A stretch of 64,000 bases of DNA, taken from positions 124,001 through 188,000 of the forward strand of contig NZ_QMBP01000013.1 in NCBI RefSeq assembly GCF_003289945.1, written 5' to 3'. The stretch is from Mesorhizobium hawassense. GTDB taxonomy: Bacteria; Pseudomonadota; Alphaproteobacteria; Rhizobiales; Rhizobiaceae. The first letter of the stretch is position 1. Each line of letters opens with the position of its first letter. The notes below the pieces were generated by a model. The model ran no database searches. It was not told the origin of the DNA and worked only from the letters and a program-made list of their open reading frames with translations. Position numbers and translations under genes: made by a program. Of the stretch, positions 25,659 through 34,517 are shown one piece after another.

Positions 25659-25910
25659 TTAGGCCCCCTGGGGTTGTCGCCTAAGAACCGTCCCGGTATC
25701 AAAGATTGTAAAAGTATCTCCGTCATCCACGGTATTCAGCGGCGTTCCATCAGAGAGGCGAGCGTGTTTCAATCCGGGATATCTTGGTAGCATTCCGCCG
25801 GGAGCATTCATGGACCGCCGCTCGTGGAACTCCTGATAGATGGTGATTCTGTACTGGTCCCCATCGTCATCGACGGCAATAAGTTGCTCAATGATCTCAA
25901 TCTCAGGCAT
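25659..25910 (-). CDS. Conserved small protein, function unknown
   Basis: The 83-residue acidic protein starts MPEIEIIEQLIAVDDDGDQY, with a mid segment LPRYPGLKHARLSDGTPLN and a C-terminal DDGDTFTIFDTGTVLRR. It has no membrane span or cysteine and looks like a compact beta protein. ATG 25910 has GGAGG about 10 bases upstream. It sits between the accessory operon and the cobalamin genes, on the opposite strand to the former. Confidence 0.65.
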   Translation of the reverse strand: MPEIEIIEQLIAVDDDGDQYRITIYQEFHERRSMNAPGGMLPRYPGLKHARLSDGTPLNTVDDGDTFTIFDTGTVLRRQPQGA

Positions 25911-25964
25911 GGGCTAAATCCTCCATGTCGGTAACTCATAGCATGAGTGCTGGGTGATTCGCTT

Positions 25965-26975
25965 CTACTTCTCCGAAACACCGGCCTCGGCAAAGCTCGC
26001 CATCTTCGCATGGCACTCCAGCGCCGAGCGGACGATGTTGATGGCAAGGCAGGCGCCGGAGCCTTCGCCGAGCCGCATGCCGAGATCGAGCAGCGGCGGC
26101 AGGCCGAGTGATTCGAGCAGGCGACGGTGGCCCGCTTCGGCCGAGACATGGGCGGCGATGGTGTGGGCGAGGCCGGTCGGGTGCAGCCTGGCCAGCGGTG
26201 CCGCGGCGGCGGTGCAGACGAAGCCGTCGAGCAGCACCGGCACGTTGTTGTGGCGGGCGGCAAGCGTGGCGCCGAAGATCGCCGCCAGCTCGCGCCCGCC
26301 AAGGGCCGCCGCGATCTTCAGCGGGTCGGAGAGCGAATCGGCATGGCGCTTGAGGCCGGCTTCGATGGCGACGACCTTGCGCTGCAGGCCGGCGTCGTCG
26401 ACGCCGGTGCCGCGTCCGGTCCATTTTTCCGCGCCGCCGCCGAACAGGGCGGTCGAGATCGCGGCCGCCGGCGTCGTGTTGCCGATGCCCATCTCGCCGA
26501 AGCAGACGAGGTCGAGATCCTTGGTCACGGCGTCATAACCGGTCGAGACGGCGGCGAGGAAAGCCTTCTCGTCCATCGCCGGGACCTGCGTGAAATCGCC
26601 GGTCGGATGCTCCAGATCGAGCGGGATGACATCGAGCTTCGCGCCGGCGATGCGGGCAAGCTGGTTGATGGCAGCACCGCCGCCGGCGAAATTCGCCACC
26701 ATCTGCACCGTCACTTCCGAGGGATAGGCCGAGACGCCCTGCGCGGTGACGCCGTGATTGCCGGCGAAGACGAAGACTTTGACTGCATCGAGCTTCGGCA
26801 TGTCGCGGCCCTGCCAGCGGCCCAGCCAGGCGGCGATGGTTTCCAGGCGGCCGAGGCTGCCCTGCGGCTTGGTCAGCGTGTCCTGCCGTCTCACGACGGC
26901 GCTGGCGGCACCGTCGCTGCCGGCAGGGAGATCGAGGCTGGCGGCGCGAAGGTCTTCGAGGGATTTGAAGCTCAT
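25965..26975 (-). CDS. cobT: Nicotinate-nucleotide:dimethylbenzimidazole phosphoribosyltransferase
   Basis: This enzyme (CobU in Pseudomonas denitrificans naming) makes alpha-ribazole phosphate from nicotinate mononucleotide and dimethylbenzimidazole for the lower loop of B12. The 336-residue protein shows RQDTLTKPQGSLGRLE, VFVFAGNHGV, the GGAAINQLAR segment, the CFGEMGIGNTTPAAA phosphate site, and the C-terminal HLHPTGLAHTIAAH-like region ending with catalytic Glu near RLGEGSGACLA. It is the last gene of the cobL-to-cobT unit, 24 bp after cobS. Confidence 0.95.
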   Translation of the reverse strand: MSFKSLEDLRAASLDLPAGSDGAASAVVRRQDTLTKPQGSLGRLETIAAWLGRWQGRDMPKLDAVKVFVFAGNHGVTAQGVSAYPSEVTVQMVANFAGGGAAINQLARIAGAKLDVIPLDLEHPTGDFTQVPAMDEKAFLAAVSTGYDAVTKDLDLVCFGEMGIGNTTPAAAISTALFGGGAEKWTGRGTGVDDAGLQRKVVAIEAGLKRHADSLSDPLKIAAALGGRELAAIFGATLAARHNNVPVLLDGFVCTAAAAPLARLHPTGLAHTIAAHVSAEAGHRRLLESLGLPPLLDLGMRLGEGSGACLAINIVRSALECHAKMASFAEAGVSEK

Positions 26976-26999
26976 GGGGGCAAGGTCTCCGAACGGGAA

Positions 27000-27767
27000 T
27001 CAGGAAAGACAAACGGAAGCGGTAAGCAGCACCGCGATCTCGCCGAGCTGCTGCAGCGCGCCGATCGTGTCGCCGGTCTGGCCACCGATCTGGCTGAGGC
27101 AAAGCGAGCGGAACGCGGCGAAGAGCAGGCCGAGCAGGATCAGCGCCGCGATCGCGCCGCCGAGGCCAAGCGCCAGCAGCGCCACCGCGCCGAGCGCAGC
27201 ACCGATGATGGCGGTCCCCGTCGTGACGGAGCCCGCATTGGCGGACAGGCCATCGGCGCGAGCCGGGGGCAGAAGGTGCATGAAGGCGCCGAAAAGGCCG
27301 CGCGAGGCGGCATGCGCGGCAAGCAGCGCCAGGAAGATGTGGCCGGGACCGGCAAGTTCGGACAGCGCGCTCCAGCGGATGAGCAGCGAGATGCCGAGGG
27401 CGGCGGCGCCGTAGGCGCCGATGCGGCTGTCGCGCATGATTTCCAGTTTCCGGTCGCGTGTCCTGCCGCCGCCAAAACCGTCGGCGATGTCGGAAAGCCC
27501 GTCCTCATGCAGGCAGCCGGTAACGAGCATGGTCGCGGCGAGCGTCAGCGCCGCGGCCGGACCGGTGGCGAGCCCAAGGGCAGCGGCGATGGCGTAGACG
27601 AGCGCGCCGATGGTCGCCACTGCGAGCCCGGCAAAGGGTGCTGCCCAGATCGCATCCGCCAGGCTGCGGCCGCCGAAATCGCTCGACGGCAACCTCAGCC
27701 GGGTGAAGAAGACGAGGCTGAGGCCGATATCGTCAAGCAATTGCCTTGGGGCGGAAGGACCGCTCAT
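27000..27767 (-). CDS. cobS: Adenosylcobinamide-GDP ribazoletransferase
   Basis: CobS (CobV in P. denitrificans naming) joins alpha-ribazole to GDP-cobinamide at the membrane, the last step to cobalamin. The 255-residue protein has an N-terminal FFTRLRLPS, the acidic DGLSDIADGFGGGRTRDRKLEIMRDSRIGAYG motif (metal binding), and five to six hydrophobic segments. It overlaps cobB by four bases. It is distinct from the CobS subunit of cobaltochelatase, which is not in this window. Confidence 0.94.
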   Translation of the reverse strand: MSGPSAPRQLLDDIGLSLVFFTRLRLPSSDFGGRSLADAIWAAPFAGLAVATIGALVYAIAAALGLATGPAAALTLAATMLVTGCLHEDGLSDIADGFGGGRTRDRKLEIMRDSRIGAYGAAALGISLLIRWSALSELAGPGHIFLALLAAHAASRGLFGAFMHLLPPARADGLSANAGSVTTGTAIIGAALGAVALLALGLGGAIAALILLGLLFAAFRSLCLSQIGGQTGDTIGALQQLGEIAVLLTASVCLS

Positions 27768-29080
27768 GCGCCCCTCGCGATGGCATGGAAGAAGGTGCCG
27801 CTGACATGGCCGCGCCGGTAGCCCGAGGCGCCGAGCGGATTGCCCTGGCCATCGGCAAGGTCGGCCAGCGGCTCGTCATTGCCGGTGGCGGTCATCTGCG
27901 CGTAGTGGAACTCGTGGCCGCGGATCAGTGTGCCCTCCGGCCCCAGCGGGCAGTCCGCTCGCAGCCGCGCCTCGCGATAACCGAGGTTCATCTTGCGCCT
28001 GGCGAAGCTGGTCGAATGGCCGAGCAGGCCGAGCATCTTGTGGCTCTCGCCGTCCGCGTCTTCCAGCACTTCGCCCAGCACCATGAAGCCGCCGCACTCG
28101 CCGTGAACCGGCTTTGTCGCCGCAAAGCGCCCCATTCCCGCTCGGAAGTTCGTTGCGGCCGCCAGCTTGCCGGCGTGCAGTTCGGGATAGCCGCCGGGCA
28201 ACCAGCAGACGTCGCAGTGCTGCGAAGGCGATTCGTCGGCGAGCGGCGAGAAAGGCACGATCTCGGCGCCTGCCCTGCGCCAATGCGTGGCGACATGCGG
28301 ATAGAGGAAGGTGAAGGCGGCGTCCTCCGCCAGCGCGACGCGCTGTCCGGGCGGCTGCAAGGCCTCGCCGAAGTCGCCGGGCGCCGGTTCGAGCGGTGTC
28401 GCCAGTGCCAGAATGGCGTCGATGTCGAGCGATTTCTCGACCATGTCGGCCAGCCGGTCGAGATGTGCCAGCAGGTTTTCGTATTCACCGGCCTGGACGA
28501 GTCCCAGATGCCGTTCCGGCAGGTTGAGCGTCGGATCGCGCAGGATGGCGCCGACCACAGGCAGGCCGATCGCCTCGATCGCGTCGCCCGACAAACGCCG
28601 GTGGCGTTCGCTGCCGAGGCGATTGAGCACGACGCCGGCCATGCGCACATCCGGATCATAGGTGGCGAAACCCTTGGCGACGGCAGCCGCCGTGGTCGAC
28701 TGTCCGGAAACGTCGAGCACCAGAAGCACCGGCAGGCCGTAGAGCCGCGCAAGATCGGCGGCCGAGCCGGAGCGGCCTTCCGGTGCGGGGATGCCGTCGA
28801 ACAGGCCCATCGCGCTTTCGAGGATGACGTATTCGGCGTCGTCCGTGGCTTGGGCCGCCAGCGCATTGAGCAGGGAAGGCGGCATCGCCCAGCTGTCGAG
28901 GTTGACGCCGGACAGGCCGGTGGCGGCGGTGTGGAAGCCGGGATCGATATAGTCCGGCCCGGACTTCGCGCCACGCACTTTCAGCCCGCGCCGGGCAAGC
29001 GCGCGCAGCAGGCCGATGGTGACGCTGGTCTTGCCCGAGCCGGAGCGCGGCGCGCCGATGATGATCGCGCGCGCCGTCAT
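27764..29080 (-). CDS. cobB: Cobyrinate/hydrogenobyrinate a,c-diamide synthase
   Basis: CobB amidates the a and c carboxylates of hydrogenobyrinate using glutamine and ATP. The 438-residue protein has an N-terminal dethiobiotin-synthetase-like ATP domain (IIGAPRSGSGKTSVTIGLL P-loop, then RGAKSGPDYIDPGFH) and a C-terminal class I glutamine amidotransferase domain with nucleophile Cys in VHGECGGFMVLG and a downstream HEFHYAQ histidine. It overlaps cobA and cobS by four bases on either side. Confidence 0.95.
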   Translation of the reverse strand: MTARAIIIGAPRSGSGKTSVTIGLLRALARRGLKVRGAKSGPDYIDPGFHTAATGLSGVNLDSWAMPPSLLNALAAQATDDAEYVILESAMGLFDGIPAPEGRSGSAADLARLYGLPVLLVLDVSGQSTTAAAVAKGFATYDPDVRMAGVVLNRLGSERHRRLSGDAIEAIGLPVVGAILRDPTLNLPERHLGLVQAGEYENLLAHLDRLADMVEKSLDIDAILALATPLEPAPGDFGEALQPPGQRVALAEDAAFTFLYPHVATHWRRAGAEIVPFSPLADESPSQHCDVCWLPGGYPELHAGKLAAATNFRAGMGRFAATKPVHGECGGFMVLGEVLEDADGESHKMLGLLGHSTSFARRKMNLGYREARLRADCPLGPEGTLIRGHEFHYAQMTATGNDEPLADLADGQGNPLGASGYRRGHVSGTFFHAIARGA

Positions 29081-29892
29081 GCGTCGCCACCGAGCGCCGC
29101 GCGCATGGCGACGATGCCGCCGACCACGATCAGCGCCGGGGAAGCGAGGCCGGCGGCCGCGGCTTCGTCGGCGATGGTGGCGAGCGTGGCGACGACGATC
29201 CGCTCCTGCGGCGTGGTTGCCGCGACGATCACCGCGGCTGGCGTCGACGGCGCGAGGCCGCCGCTGAGCAGCTTTGCTGCGATCACCGGCAGATTGGCCA
29301 TGCCCATATAGACGACGACCGGCTGTCCGGTGTGGGCGATCGCCGCCCAGTCGATATCGTCATCCGTACCAGCGGCGTGGCCGGTGGCGAGGATGACGGC
29401 CTTGTTGATGCCGCGCATCGTGGCGGGAATGCTGGTGGCCGCAAGCGCGCTGAGGCCGGAGGTGAGGCCGGACAGGACCCGAAACGGAATTGCTTCGCGC
29501 GCCAGCGCCAAAGCCTCTTCGCCGCCGCGGCCGAAAATATAGGGGTCGCCGCCCTTCAGGCGCACGACGCGGCGGCCTTCATGCGCCAGCCGCACTAGAA
29601 GGGCGTTGATGTCGTCCTGCTTCATCGAAGGCTGGCCGCCGCGTTTTCCTGCGTAGAAAAGCTCGGCGCCCTGCGCGACCGCCACGACATCGGGCGAGAC
29701 CAGCGCGTCATAGACCAACGCGTCACATTGTCCGAGGGCAGCCAGCACCTCCAGCGTCAGGCAGCCGGGATCGCCGGGGCCGGCGCCGGCCAGCCAGACA
29801 TGGCCGCGCTCCAGTTCGCGTGGCTTGAAGTTCAGCCGCGCCAGCGCCTGCTCCACATTTGCCCGTCCGTTCGCATTGGCGCTGCCGTTCAC
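29077..29892 (-). CDS. cobA: Uroporphyrinogen-III C-methyltransferase
   Basis: CobA uses two S-adenosylmethionine to convert uroporphyrinogen III to precorrin-2, the entry step shared by B12 and sirohaem. The 271-residue protein has the family's VWLAGAGPGDPGCLTLEVL start motif, GGQPSMKQDDINALLV, VVRLKGGDPYIFGRGGEE and GLTSGLSALAATSIP. There is no CysG dehydrogenase/ferrochelatase part. ATGA overlaps join it to cobM upstream and cobB downstream. Confidence 0.95.
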   Translation of the reverse strand: MNGSANANGRANVEQALARLNFKPRELERGHVWLAGAGPGDPGCLTLEVLAALGQCDALVYDALVSPDVVAVAQGAELFYAGKRGGQPSMKQDDINALLVRLAHEGRRVVRLKGGDPYIFGRGGEEALALAREAIPFRVLSGLTSGLSALAATSIPATMRGINKAVILATGHAAGTDDDIDWAAIAHTGQPVVVYMGMANLPVIAAKLLSGGLAPSTPAAVIVAATTPQERIVVATLATIADEAAAAGLASPALIVVGGIVAMRAALGGDA

Positions 29893-30653
29893 AATCCGTC
29901 CCGTCCGCGAAAACGCCGCTGATAGTGGGCGTCATAGAGTGAGCTTTCGCCGAAATCCTGCGCGGCAAGCGCGCTGCCGACGAAGATGATGGCCGTCCGT
30001 TCCATCGGGTTTTCCGCCAGCAGCGCTTCAATGGTGCCGAGCGTGCCGGTGAGGATGCGTTCGTCCGGCCAGGAGGCGCGGAAGACGACCGCCACAGGGC
30101 ATTCGGCGCCATAGAACGGTGTCAGCTCGGCAACGACGCGGTCGATGGCGTGGATGGCAAGGTGAATGGCAAGCGTGGCGCCGGTGCGACCGAAGCCGGC
30201 CAATGTCTCGCCCGGCGGCATTTTCGAGGCACGGCCCGAGACGCGGGTCAGCACCAGGCTTTGCGCGAGTTCGGGAATGGTGAGCTCGCGGCGAAGTGCT
30301 GCCGCCGCCGCCGCGAAAGAGGGTACGCCCGGGGTCAGCGTGTAGGGGATGCCGTGCTTTTCCAGCCGCCTTATCTGCTCGGCGACCGCGCTCCACACCG
30401 AAAGGTCGCCGGAATGCAGGCGGGAGACGTCGTGCCCAGCCTTGTGCGCGGCGACATATTCGGCCTCGATCTCGTCGAGCGACATCGGCGCGGTATCGAT
30501 CAGCTTCGTGCCGGGCGCGCAGTGTTCGAGCAGCTCCGGGGCGACGATCGAGCCGGCATGGAGGCAAACCGGGCAACTGGCCAGGAGCCGAGCGCCGCGC
30601 AAGGTGATGAGATCGGCCGCGCCTGGACCGGCGCCGATGAAATGGACCGTCAT
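29889..30653 (-). CDS. cobM: Precorrin-4 C11-methyltransferase
   Basis: CobM methylates C-11 of precorrin-4 to give precorrin-5. The 254-residue protein starts VHFIGAGPGAADLITLRGARLL, with GSIVAPELLEHC, VSRLHSGDLSVW and TPGVPSFAAAAAALRRELTIPEL, typical of the CobM/CbiF branch of the tetrapyrrole methylases. It overlaps cobE and cobA by four bases. Confidence 0.95.
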   Translation of the reverse strand: MTVHFIGAGPGAADLITLRGARLLASCPVCLHAGSIVAPELLEHCAPGTKLIDTAPMSLDEIEAEYVAAHKAGHDVSRLHSGDLSVWSAVAEQIRRLEKHGIPYTLTPGVPSFAAAAAALRRELTIPELAQSLVLTRVSGRASKMPPGETLAGFGRTGATLAIHLAIHAIDRVVAELTPFYGAECPVAVVFRASWPDERILTGTLGTIEALLAENPMERTAIIFVGSALAAQDFGESSLYDAHYQRRFRGRDGL

Positions 30654-31036
30654 GGCGCGTCTCCGCTGATGGCGATGGCGCAGGTGACCGGGCCAAGCAC
30701 CGTGCGGGGTCCCAGCAGTCTTGCACCGGCCCCGGCAACCGCGAGGGCGGACGCCTCCGAGACCGACGGCGTGCCGGCGCGGCTCTGCGAGAGATCGCAG
30801 CGGCTGCGGGCGCCCGGCGAGGCCAGCCGCAGGACCTGCTCATCGGCAATGACCACCGGCAGGTTGAGCGCGCGGCCGGCGGCGGAAATCGCCGCCTCAT
30901 CCTTCTTGAGTGGGGCGGTCGCCAGCGCCGAAAGCGCCGTCATCGCGAGGCCATGCGCTTCAAGCGCGGTCTCGATCGCCGCCAGTACCTCTTCGACGCT
31001 CACGCCCTTCCGGCTGCCGATGCCCGCGACCATCAT
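30650..31036 (-). CDS. cobE: Cobalamin biosynthesis protein CobE (CbiG C-terminal-like)
   Basis: The 128-residue protein is the stand-alone form of the CbiG C-terminal domain: VAGIGSRKGVSVEEVLAAIE near the start, LATAPLKKDEAAI in the middle and VSEASALAVAGAGARLLGPR. CobE is required for B12 synthesis in P. denitrificans but its step is not settled. I place the start at ATG 31036, which gives a four-base ATGA overlap with cobL, the same coupling as its neighbours; an earlier in-frame start at 31054 would overlap cobL by 22 bases. Confidence 0.85.
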   Translation of the reverse strand: MMVAGIGSRKGVSVEEVLAAIETALEAHGLAMTALSALATAPLKKDEAAISAAGRALNLPVVIADEQVLRLASPGARSRCDLSQSRAGTPSVSEASALAVAGAGARLLGPRTVLGPVTCAIAISGDAP

Positions 31037-32274
31037 GGTTTCACCCAGCTCCACTGCGTGATCGGCAGGGCCGGTCGCCAGGCCTGCATGGAGCCGACGG
31101 GCGCGGCGCGCGACAGCGCGATGCGGGTCAGGTCACCGCCCAGCCTGTTGTTCTGGTCGAGCAGCAGCGCCTCCATCTCAAGCGTCACCGCGTTGGCGAC
31201 CAGACGGCCACCGGGACGCAGCGCCTTGATCGCTTTGTCCAGCACGCCGGCATCGCTGCCGCCGCCGCCGATAAAGATGGCGTCGGGCGTTTCGAGTCTG
31301 GCGAACGCCTTGGGCGCGGCGCCTTCGACCACGACGAGGCCGGGCACGCCGCAATGCGCGGCGTTGCGGGCGATGCGGGCGGCGCGCTCGCCGTTGGCCT
31401 CGATGGCGATGGCGCGAAGCGACGGATGCGCCAGCATCCATTCGATGCCGATCGAGCCCGAGCCGGCGCCGACGTCCCACAGCAGCTCGCCGCGCTTTGG
31501 CGCCAGCGCGGACAGCGTGATTGCCCGGATCTCGCGTTTGGTGATCTGGCCGTCATGCTCGAACAGGTGGTCGGCAAGGCCGGCGGCCAAAGGCAGGACG
31601 CGCGCATCCGGCGTCGATTCAATTTCGAGCGCCAGCACGTTGAGCGGATTGATGTTTTTGACATCGAAGGCGTTCGCGCGGGCGGTACGACGCTTCTCGT
31701 CCGAGCCACCGAGCGCTTCGAGGACCGTCAGCCGCGAAGGGCCGAAGCCGAGTTCGTCGAGCAGTCCGGCGATGGCCGCCGGCGCGTCGCCGTCCGATGT
31801 CAGGGCAAGGATGCGCGCGCCGGGGTGGAGCAGGGGCCGGATCAGGTCGATCGAATGGCCGTGCAGAGAGATGGTCTCGACGTCCTGCAACGCCCAGCCG
31901 AGGCGCGATGCCGCGAGCGACAGGGAGGAGGGCGCCGGCAAGACGAGCATCTCATCCGCTTTCACCTTGCGCGTCAGCGTGACGCCGACGCCATGGAAGA
32001 ACGGGTCACCGGAAGCCAGCACGCAGATTTGTTTCCCCGCGAGCCCCAGCACGTCGCGCATCTCGGTATCGAAGGGCGTCGGCCACGGGCGCGCTTCGCC
32101 CTTGGCCAGGTTCGAGACGAGAGCAAGATGCCGCTTGCCGCCGAAGATGACGTCCGCCCCAGCTATGCGCTGCTTGGCCTCGTCGCCGAGACCCGCTACA
32201 CCGTCCTCGCCGATGCCGACGATGGTGAGCCACTTTGAGGCGGGCTTGGCGGCGCGCAGACCTTTAGCAGGCAT
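31033..32274 (-). CDS. cobL: Precorrin-6Y C5,15-methyltransferase (decarboxylating)
   Basis: CobL is a two-domain enzyme: the N-terminal half (CbiE-like, LTIVGIGEDGVAGLG, VLASGDPFFHGVG) and the C-terminal half (CbiT-like, GELLWDVGAGSGSIGIEWML SAM motif) methylate C-5 and C-15 and remove the C-12 acetate carboxyl. The 413-residue length fits a complete fusion. Its start codon at 32274 physically overlaps the start codon of cobK on the other strand. It heads a seven-gene unit running to cobT. Confidence 0.94.
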   Translation of the reverse strand: MPAKGLRAAKPASKWLTIVGIGEDGVAGLGDEAKQRIAGADVIFGGKRHLALVSNLAKGEARPWPTPFDTEMRDVLGLAGKQICVLASGDPFFHGVGVTLTRKVKADEMLVLPAPSSLSLAASRLGWALQDVETISLHGHSIDLIRPLLHPGARILALTSDGDAPAAIAGLLDELGFGPSRLTVLEALGGSDEKRRTARANAFDVKNINPLNVLALEIESTPDARVLPLAAGLADHLFEHDGQITKREIRAITLSALAPKRGELLWDVGAGSGSIGIEWMLAHPSLRAIAIEANGERAARIARNAAHCGVPGLVVVEGAAPKAFARLETPDAIFIGGGGSDAGVLDKAIKALRPGGRLVANAVTLEMEALLLDQNNRLGGDLTRIALSRAAPVGSMQAWRPALPITQWSWVKP

Positions 32275-33043
32275 GATGACCCACCGTATCTTGATCCTCG
32301 GCGGAACGACGGAAGCCCGGCAACTGGCCGGGAAGCTTGCCCGTCGCGAGGATTTCTCCGTCACGCTGTCGCTTGCCGGCCGCACCGAAAGCCCGGTGTC
32401 GCAAGGCGTGCCTGTGCGTGTCGGCGGCTTTGGCGGCGCGGACGGGCTGGCTGCATATCTCCGCGAAGAGCGCGTTAATCTGCTGATCGACGCCACTCAT
32501 CCTTACGCTGCCCGTATTTCGGCCAATGCCGCCGAAGCGGCACGGCAGGCCGGCGTGCCGATTTTCGCGCTGCGACGTCCCGGCTGGGTGCCCGTCGCGG
32601 GTGATCGCTGGGCGCTGGTCGACGGTGTCGCCGAGGCGGCGCGGGCGCTGGGCGCGGCGCCGCGCCGCGTCTTTCTGGCGATCGGCCGGCAGGAGGCTGG
32701 CGCCTTCGAGGCCGCGCCGCAGCACCGTTACCTGATCCGCAGTGTCGATCCGGTCGAGCCCAAGTTGGCGGTGCCCGATGCGCTCTATCTGCTGGCGCGC
32801 GGACCGTTCCCGGAAGCGGACGAGCGGGCGCTGCTCGAACAGCACGGCATCGATGCGATTGTGTCGAAGAACAGCGGCGGCGAGGCGACCTATGGCAAGA
32901 TCACCGCGGCGCGGGCGCTCGGCATCGACGTGGTCATGGTCCGCCGCCCGGCCCTGCCGGACGTTCCCTCGGCCGAAACCGTCGATGCGCTCGCCGCGAT
33001 GGCCGGTCATCTCTTCGACCCCGTTGCCGAACGCGGCGTGTAG
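32273..33043 (+). CDS. cobK: Precorrin-6A reductase
   Basis: CobK reduces precorrin-6A to precorrin-6B with NADPH. The 256-residue protein (start ATG 32273, or 32276 one codon on) has RILILGGTTEARQLA, the LIDATHPYAARIS motif, FLAIGRQEAGAF and the SKNSGGEATYGKITAARALG segment. It is the only cob gene on the plus strand: its start overlaps that of cobL and its last 37 bp overlap the end of cobJ, so it lies wholly opposite any transcript running from cobJ into cobL. Confidence 0.94.
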   Translation: MMTHRILILGGTTEARQLAGKLARREDFSVTLSLAGRTESPVSQGVPVRVGGFGGADGLAAYLREERVNLLIDATHPYAARISANAAEAARQAGVPIFALRRPGWVPVAGDRWALVDGVAEAARALGAAPRRVFLAIGRQEAGAFEAAPQHRYLIRSVDPVEPKLAVPDALYLLARGPFPEADERALLEQHGIDAIVSKNSGGEATYGKITAARALGIDVVMVRRPALPDVPSAETVDALAAMAGHLFDPVAERGV

Positions 33044-33771
33044 ACCAGCGCCGGCCTTTCACCGCGCCTGATGATCCGGGTCTCTGGCGAGCCGATGATG
33101 ATGCAGGTCGACATGTCGGCTTTTTCCGCGTCGGCGTCGGCCAGAAGAAACACCTCGATGCGCTCGTCGGGCCGGCCGGCGGCGCGGCCGAAGATCACCG
33201 GCGTGATGCCGGGCAGGATCGCCTTCAGGCATTCGAAAGCGCGGCCGAGCTGCCAGGGGCGAGCCTTGCTGATCGGATTATAGAGCGCGATGACGAAGCC
33301 GGCTCCGGCCGCCGCCAGCAGGCGCAGCTCGATCAGGTCCCACGGCTTGAGATTGTCCGAGAGCGAAATGGCGCAGAAATCATGGCCAAGCGGCGCGCCG
33401 ATGCGGGCGGCGACCGCCAGCATGGCGGTGACGCCGGGAACGACCGACAGATCAATGGCGCGCCATTCGGCCGGGCCGGCTTCGATCGCCTCGCAGATGG
33501 CCGCGGCCATGGCAAAGACGCCGGGATCGCCGCCGGACACGACTGCAACGCTGTGGCCCTCGGCCGCCTTGGACAGCGCCTCATTGGAACGGGCAAGCTC
33601 TTCGCGGTTGTCGGAGGCGATGCGGATCTGATCGTCCCTCAGTTCCAGCCGGTCGAGATAGGGCTTGTAGCCATAGAAGAAGGAAGCCTCGGCGACTGCA
33701 TTGGCGGCCTGCGGCGTTACCTGGTCGGCGTTTCCGGGGCCGAGGCCGATGACGGTGAGACGGCCGCTCAT
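33007..33771 (-). CDS. cobJ: Precorrin-3B C17-methyltransferase
   Basis: CobJ methylates C-17 and drives ring contraction to precorrin-4. The 254-residue protein has LTVIGLGPGNADQVTPQA, YKPYLDRL, VAVVSGGDPGVFAMAAA, VPGVTAMLAVAARIGAPLGHDFCAISLSD and FVIALYNPISKARPWQ, all characteristic of CobJ/CbiH. It overlaps cobI by four bases and cobK (opposite strand) by 37. Confidence 0.95.
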   Translation of the reverse strand: MSGRLTVIGLGPGNADQVTPQAANAVAEASFFYGYKPYLDRLELRDDQIRIASDNREELARSNEALSKAAEGHSVAVVSGGDPGVFAMAAAICEAIEAGPAEWRAIDLSVVPGVTAMLAVAARIGAPLGHDFCAISLSDNLKPWDLIELRLLAAAGAGFVIALYNPISKARPWQLGRAFECLKAILPGITPVIFGRAAGRPDERIEVFLLADADAEKADMSTCIIIGSPETRIIRRGERPALVYTPRSATGSKR

Positions 33772-34517
33772 GGCTTTGCTCCGGGGCGAGCCGACCAGCC
33801 TGCGACCAGCACGATGGCGAAGTAGGGCGCTTTGTCATCCAGCTTTTCGGCGAGCCGCATCGAGACGCTGCCCGGCATGGTGCCGCGCTCGACATAGACG
33901 GCTTTGGCCAGCTTGCCGGTCGCTTCCAGCGCGCGGCGGATCTTCGGCAGGTTGCGGCCGACCTTCATTATCACAGCGGCATCGGTATCGGCCAGCCGAC
34001 GGGTCAGCTCGAATTCGCTCATCGTGCCGGGCAGCACGGTCAGCACGTCGTCGCCCTGGACGACAGGCAGGCCGGTCTGCGACCAACAGCCCGACATGGC
34101 GGTGATGCCCGGGATGACCTCGGTCGGAAATCGGTGGGCGAGGCGCACATGCAGATGCATGTAAGAGCCGTAGAAGAGCGGGTCGCCTTCCGACAGCACC
34201 GCGACCATCCTGCCGGCGCCGAGATGTTCGGCGACCTGTTCGGCCGACTGTTCGTAGAAATCGGTGATCTGCGAACGGTAGTCGTCGTGATCCTTGTCGA
34301 TTTCGGTCGTCACCGGATAGAGCAGCGGCAGCTCGATCATGTCCGGCCGGAAGCGCGCTTCGACGATGGCGCGCGCATTGCTGTTGTTGCCGCGCTTGGC
34401 GAAATAGGCGACGACGTCGGCCTCGGCCAGCGCGCGTGCCGCCTTGAGCGTCAACAATTCCGGGTCGCCGGGGCCGGTGCCGACGCCAACCAACCGGCTT
34501 TTCATGATCGCGTTCAC
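33768..34517 (-). CDS. cobI: Precorrin-2 C20-methyltransferase
   Basis: CobI methylates C-20 of precorrin-2 to give precorrin-3A. The 249-residue protein has LVGVGTGPGDPELLTLKAARAL, the VAVLSEGDPLFYGSYMHL motif and IPGITAMSGCWSQTGLP, as in CobI/CbiL. The GTG at 34517 overlaps the cobH stop (GTGA), which fits translational coupling; an ATG four codons on is the alternative. Confidence 0.95.
   Translation of the reverse strand: MNAIMKSRLVGVGTGPGDPELLTLKAARALAEADVVAYFAKRGNNSNARAIVEARFRPDMIELPLLYPVTTEIDKDHDDYRSQITDFYEQSAEQVAEHLGAGRMVAVLSEGDPLFYGSYMHLHVRLAHRFPTEVIPGITAMSGCWSQTGLPVVQGDDVLTVLPGTMSEFELTRRLADTDAAVIMKVGRNLPKIRRALEATGKLAKAVYVERGTMPGSVSMRLAEKLDDKAPYFAIVLVAGWSARPGAKP

Noticed and set aside
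25556..25980. Duplicate of the tRNA-Lys 3' end marking the far edge of an island
   Set aside because: No copy of the T-arm or acceptor sequence is visible in this stretch, so island boundaries cannot be proven.
26127..29311. Long plus-strand open frames opposite cobT, cobS and cobB
   Set aside because: They are antisense to genes with complete catalytic motifs and show no family signature.
30953..32272. N-terminal extension of cobK by about 440 codons
   Set aside because: The region is antisense to cobL and cobE and unlike any CobK; the family start is at 32273 or 32276.
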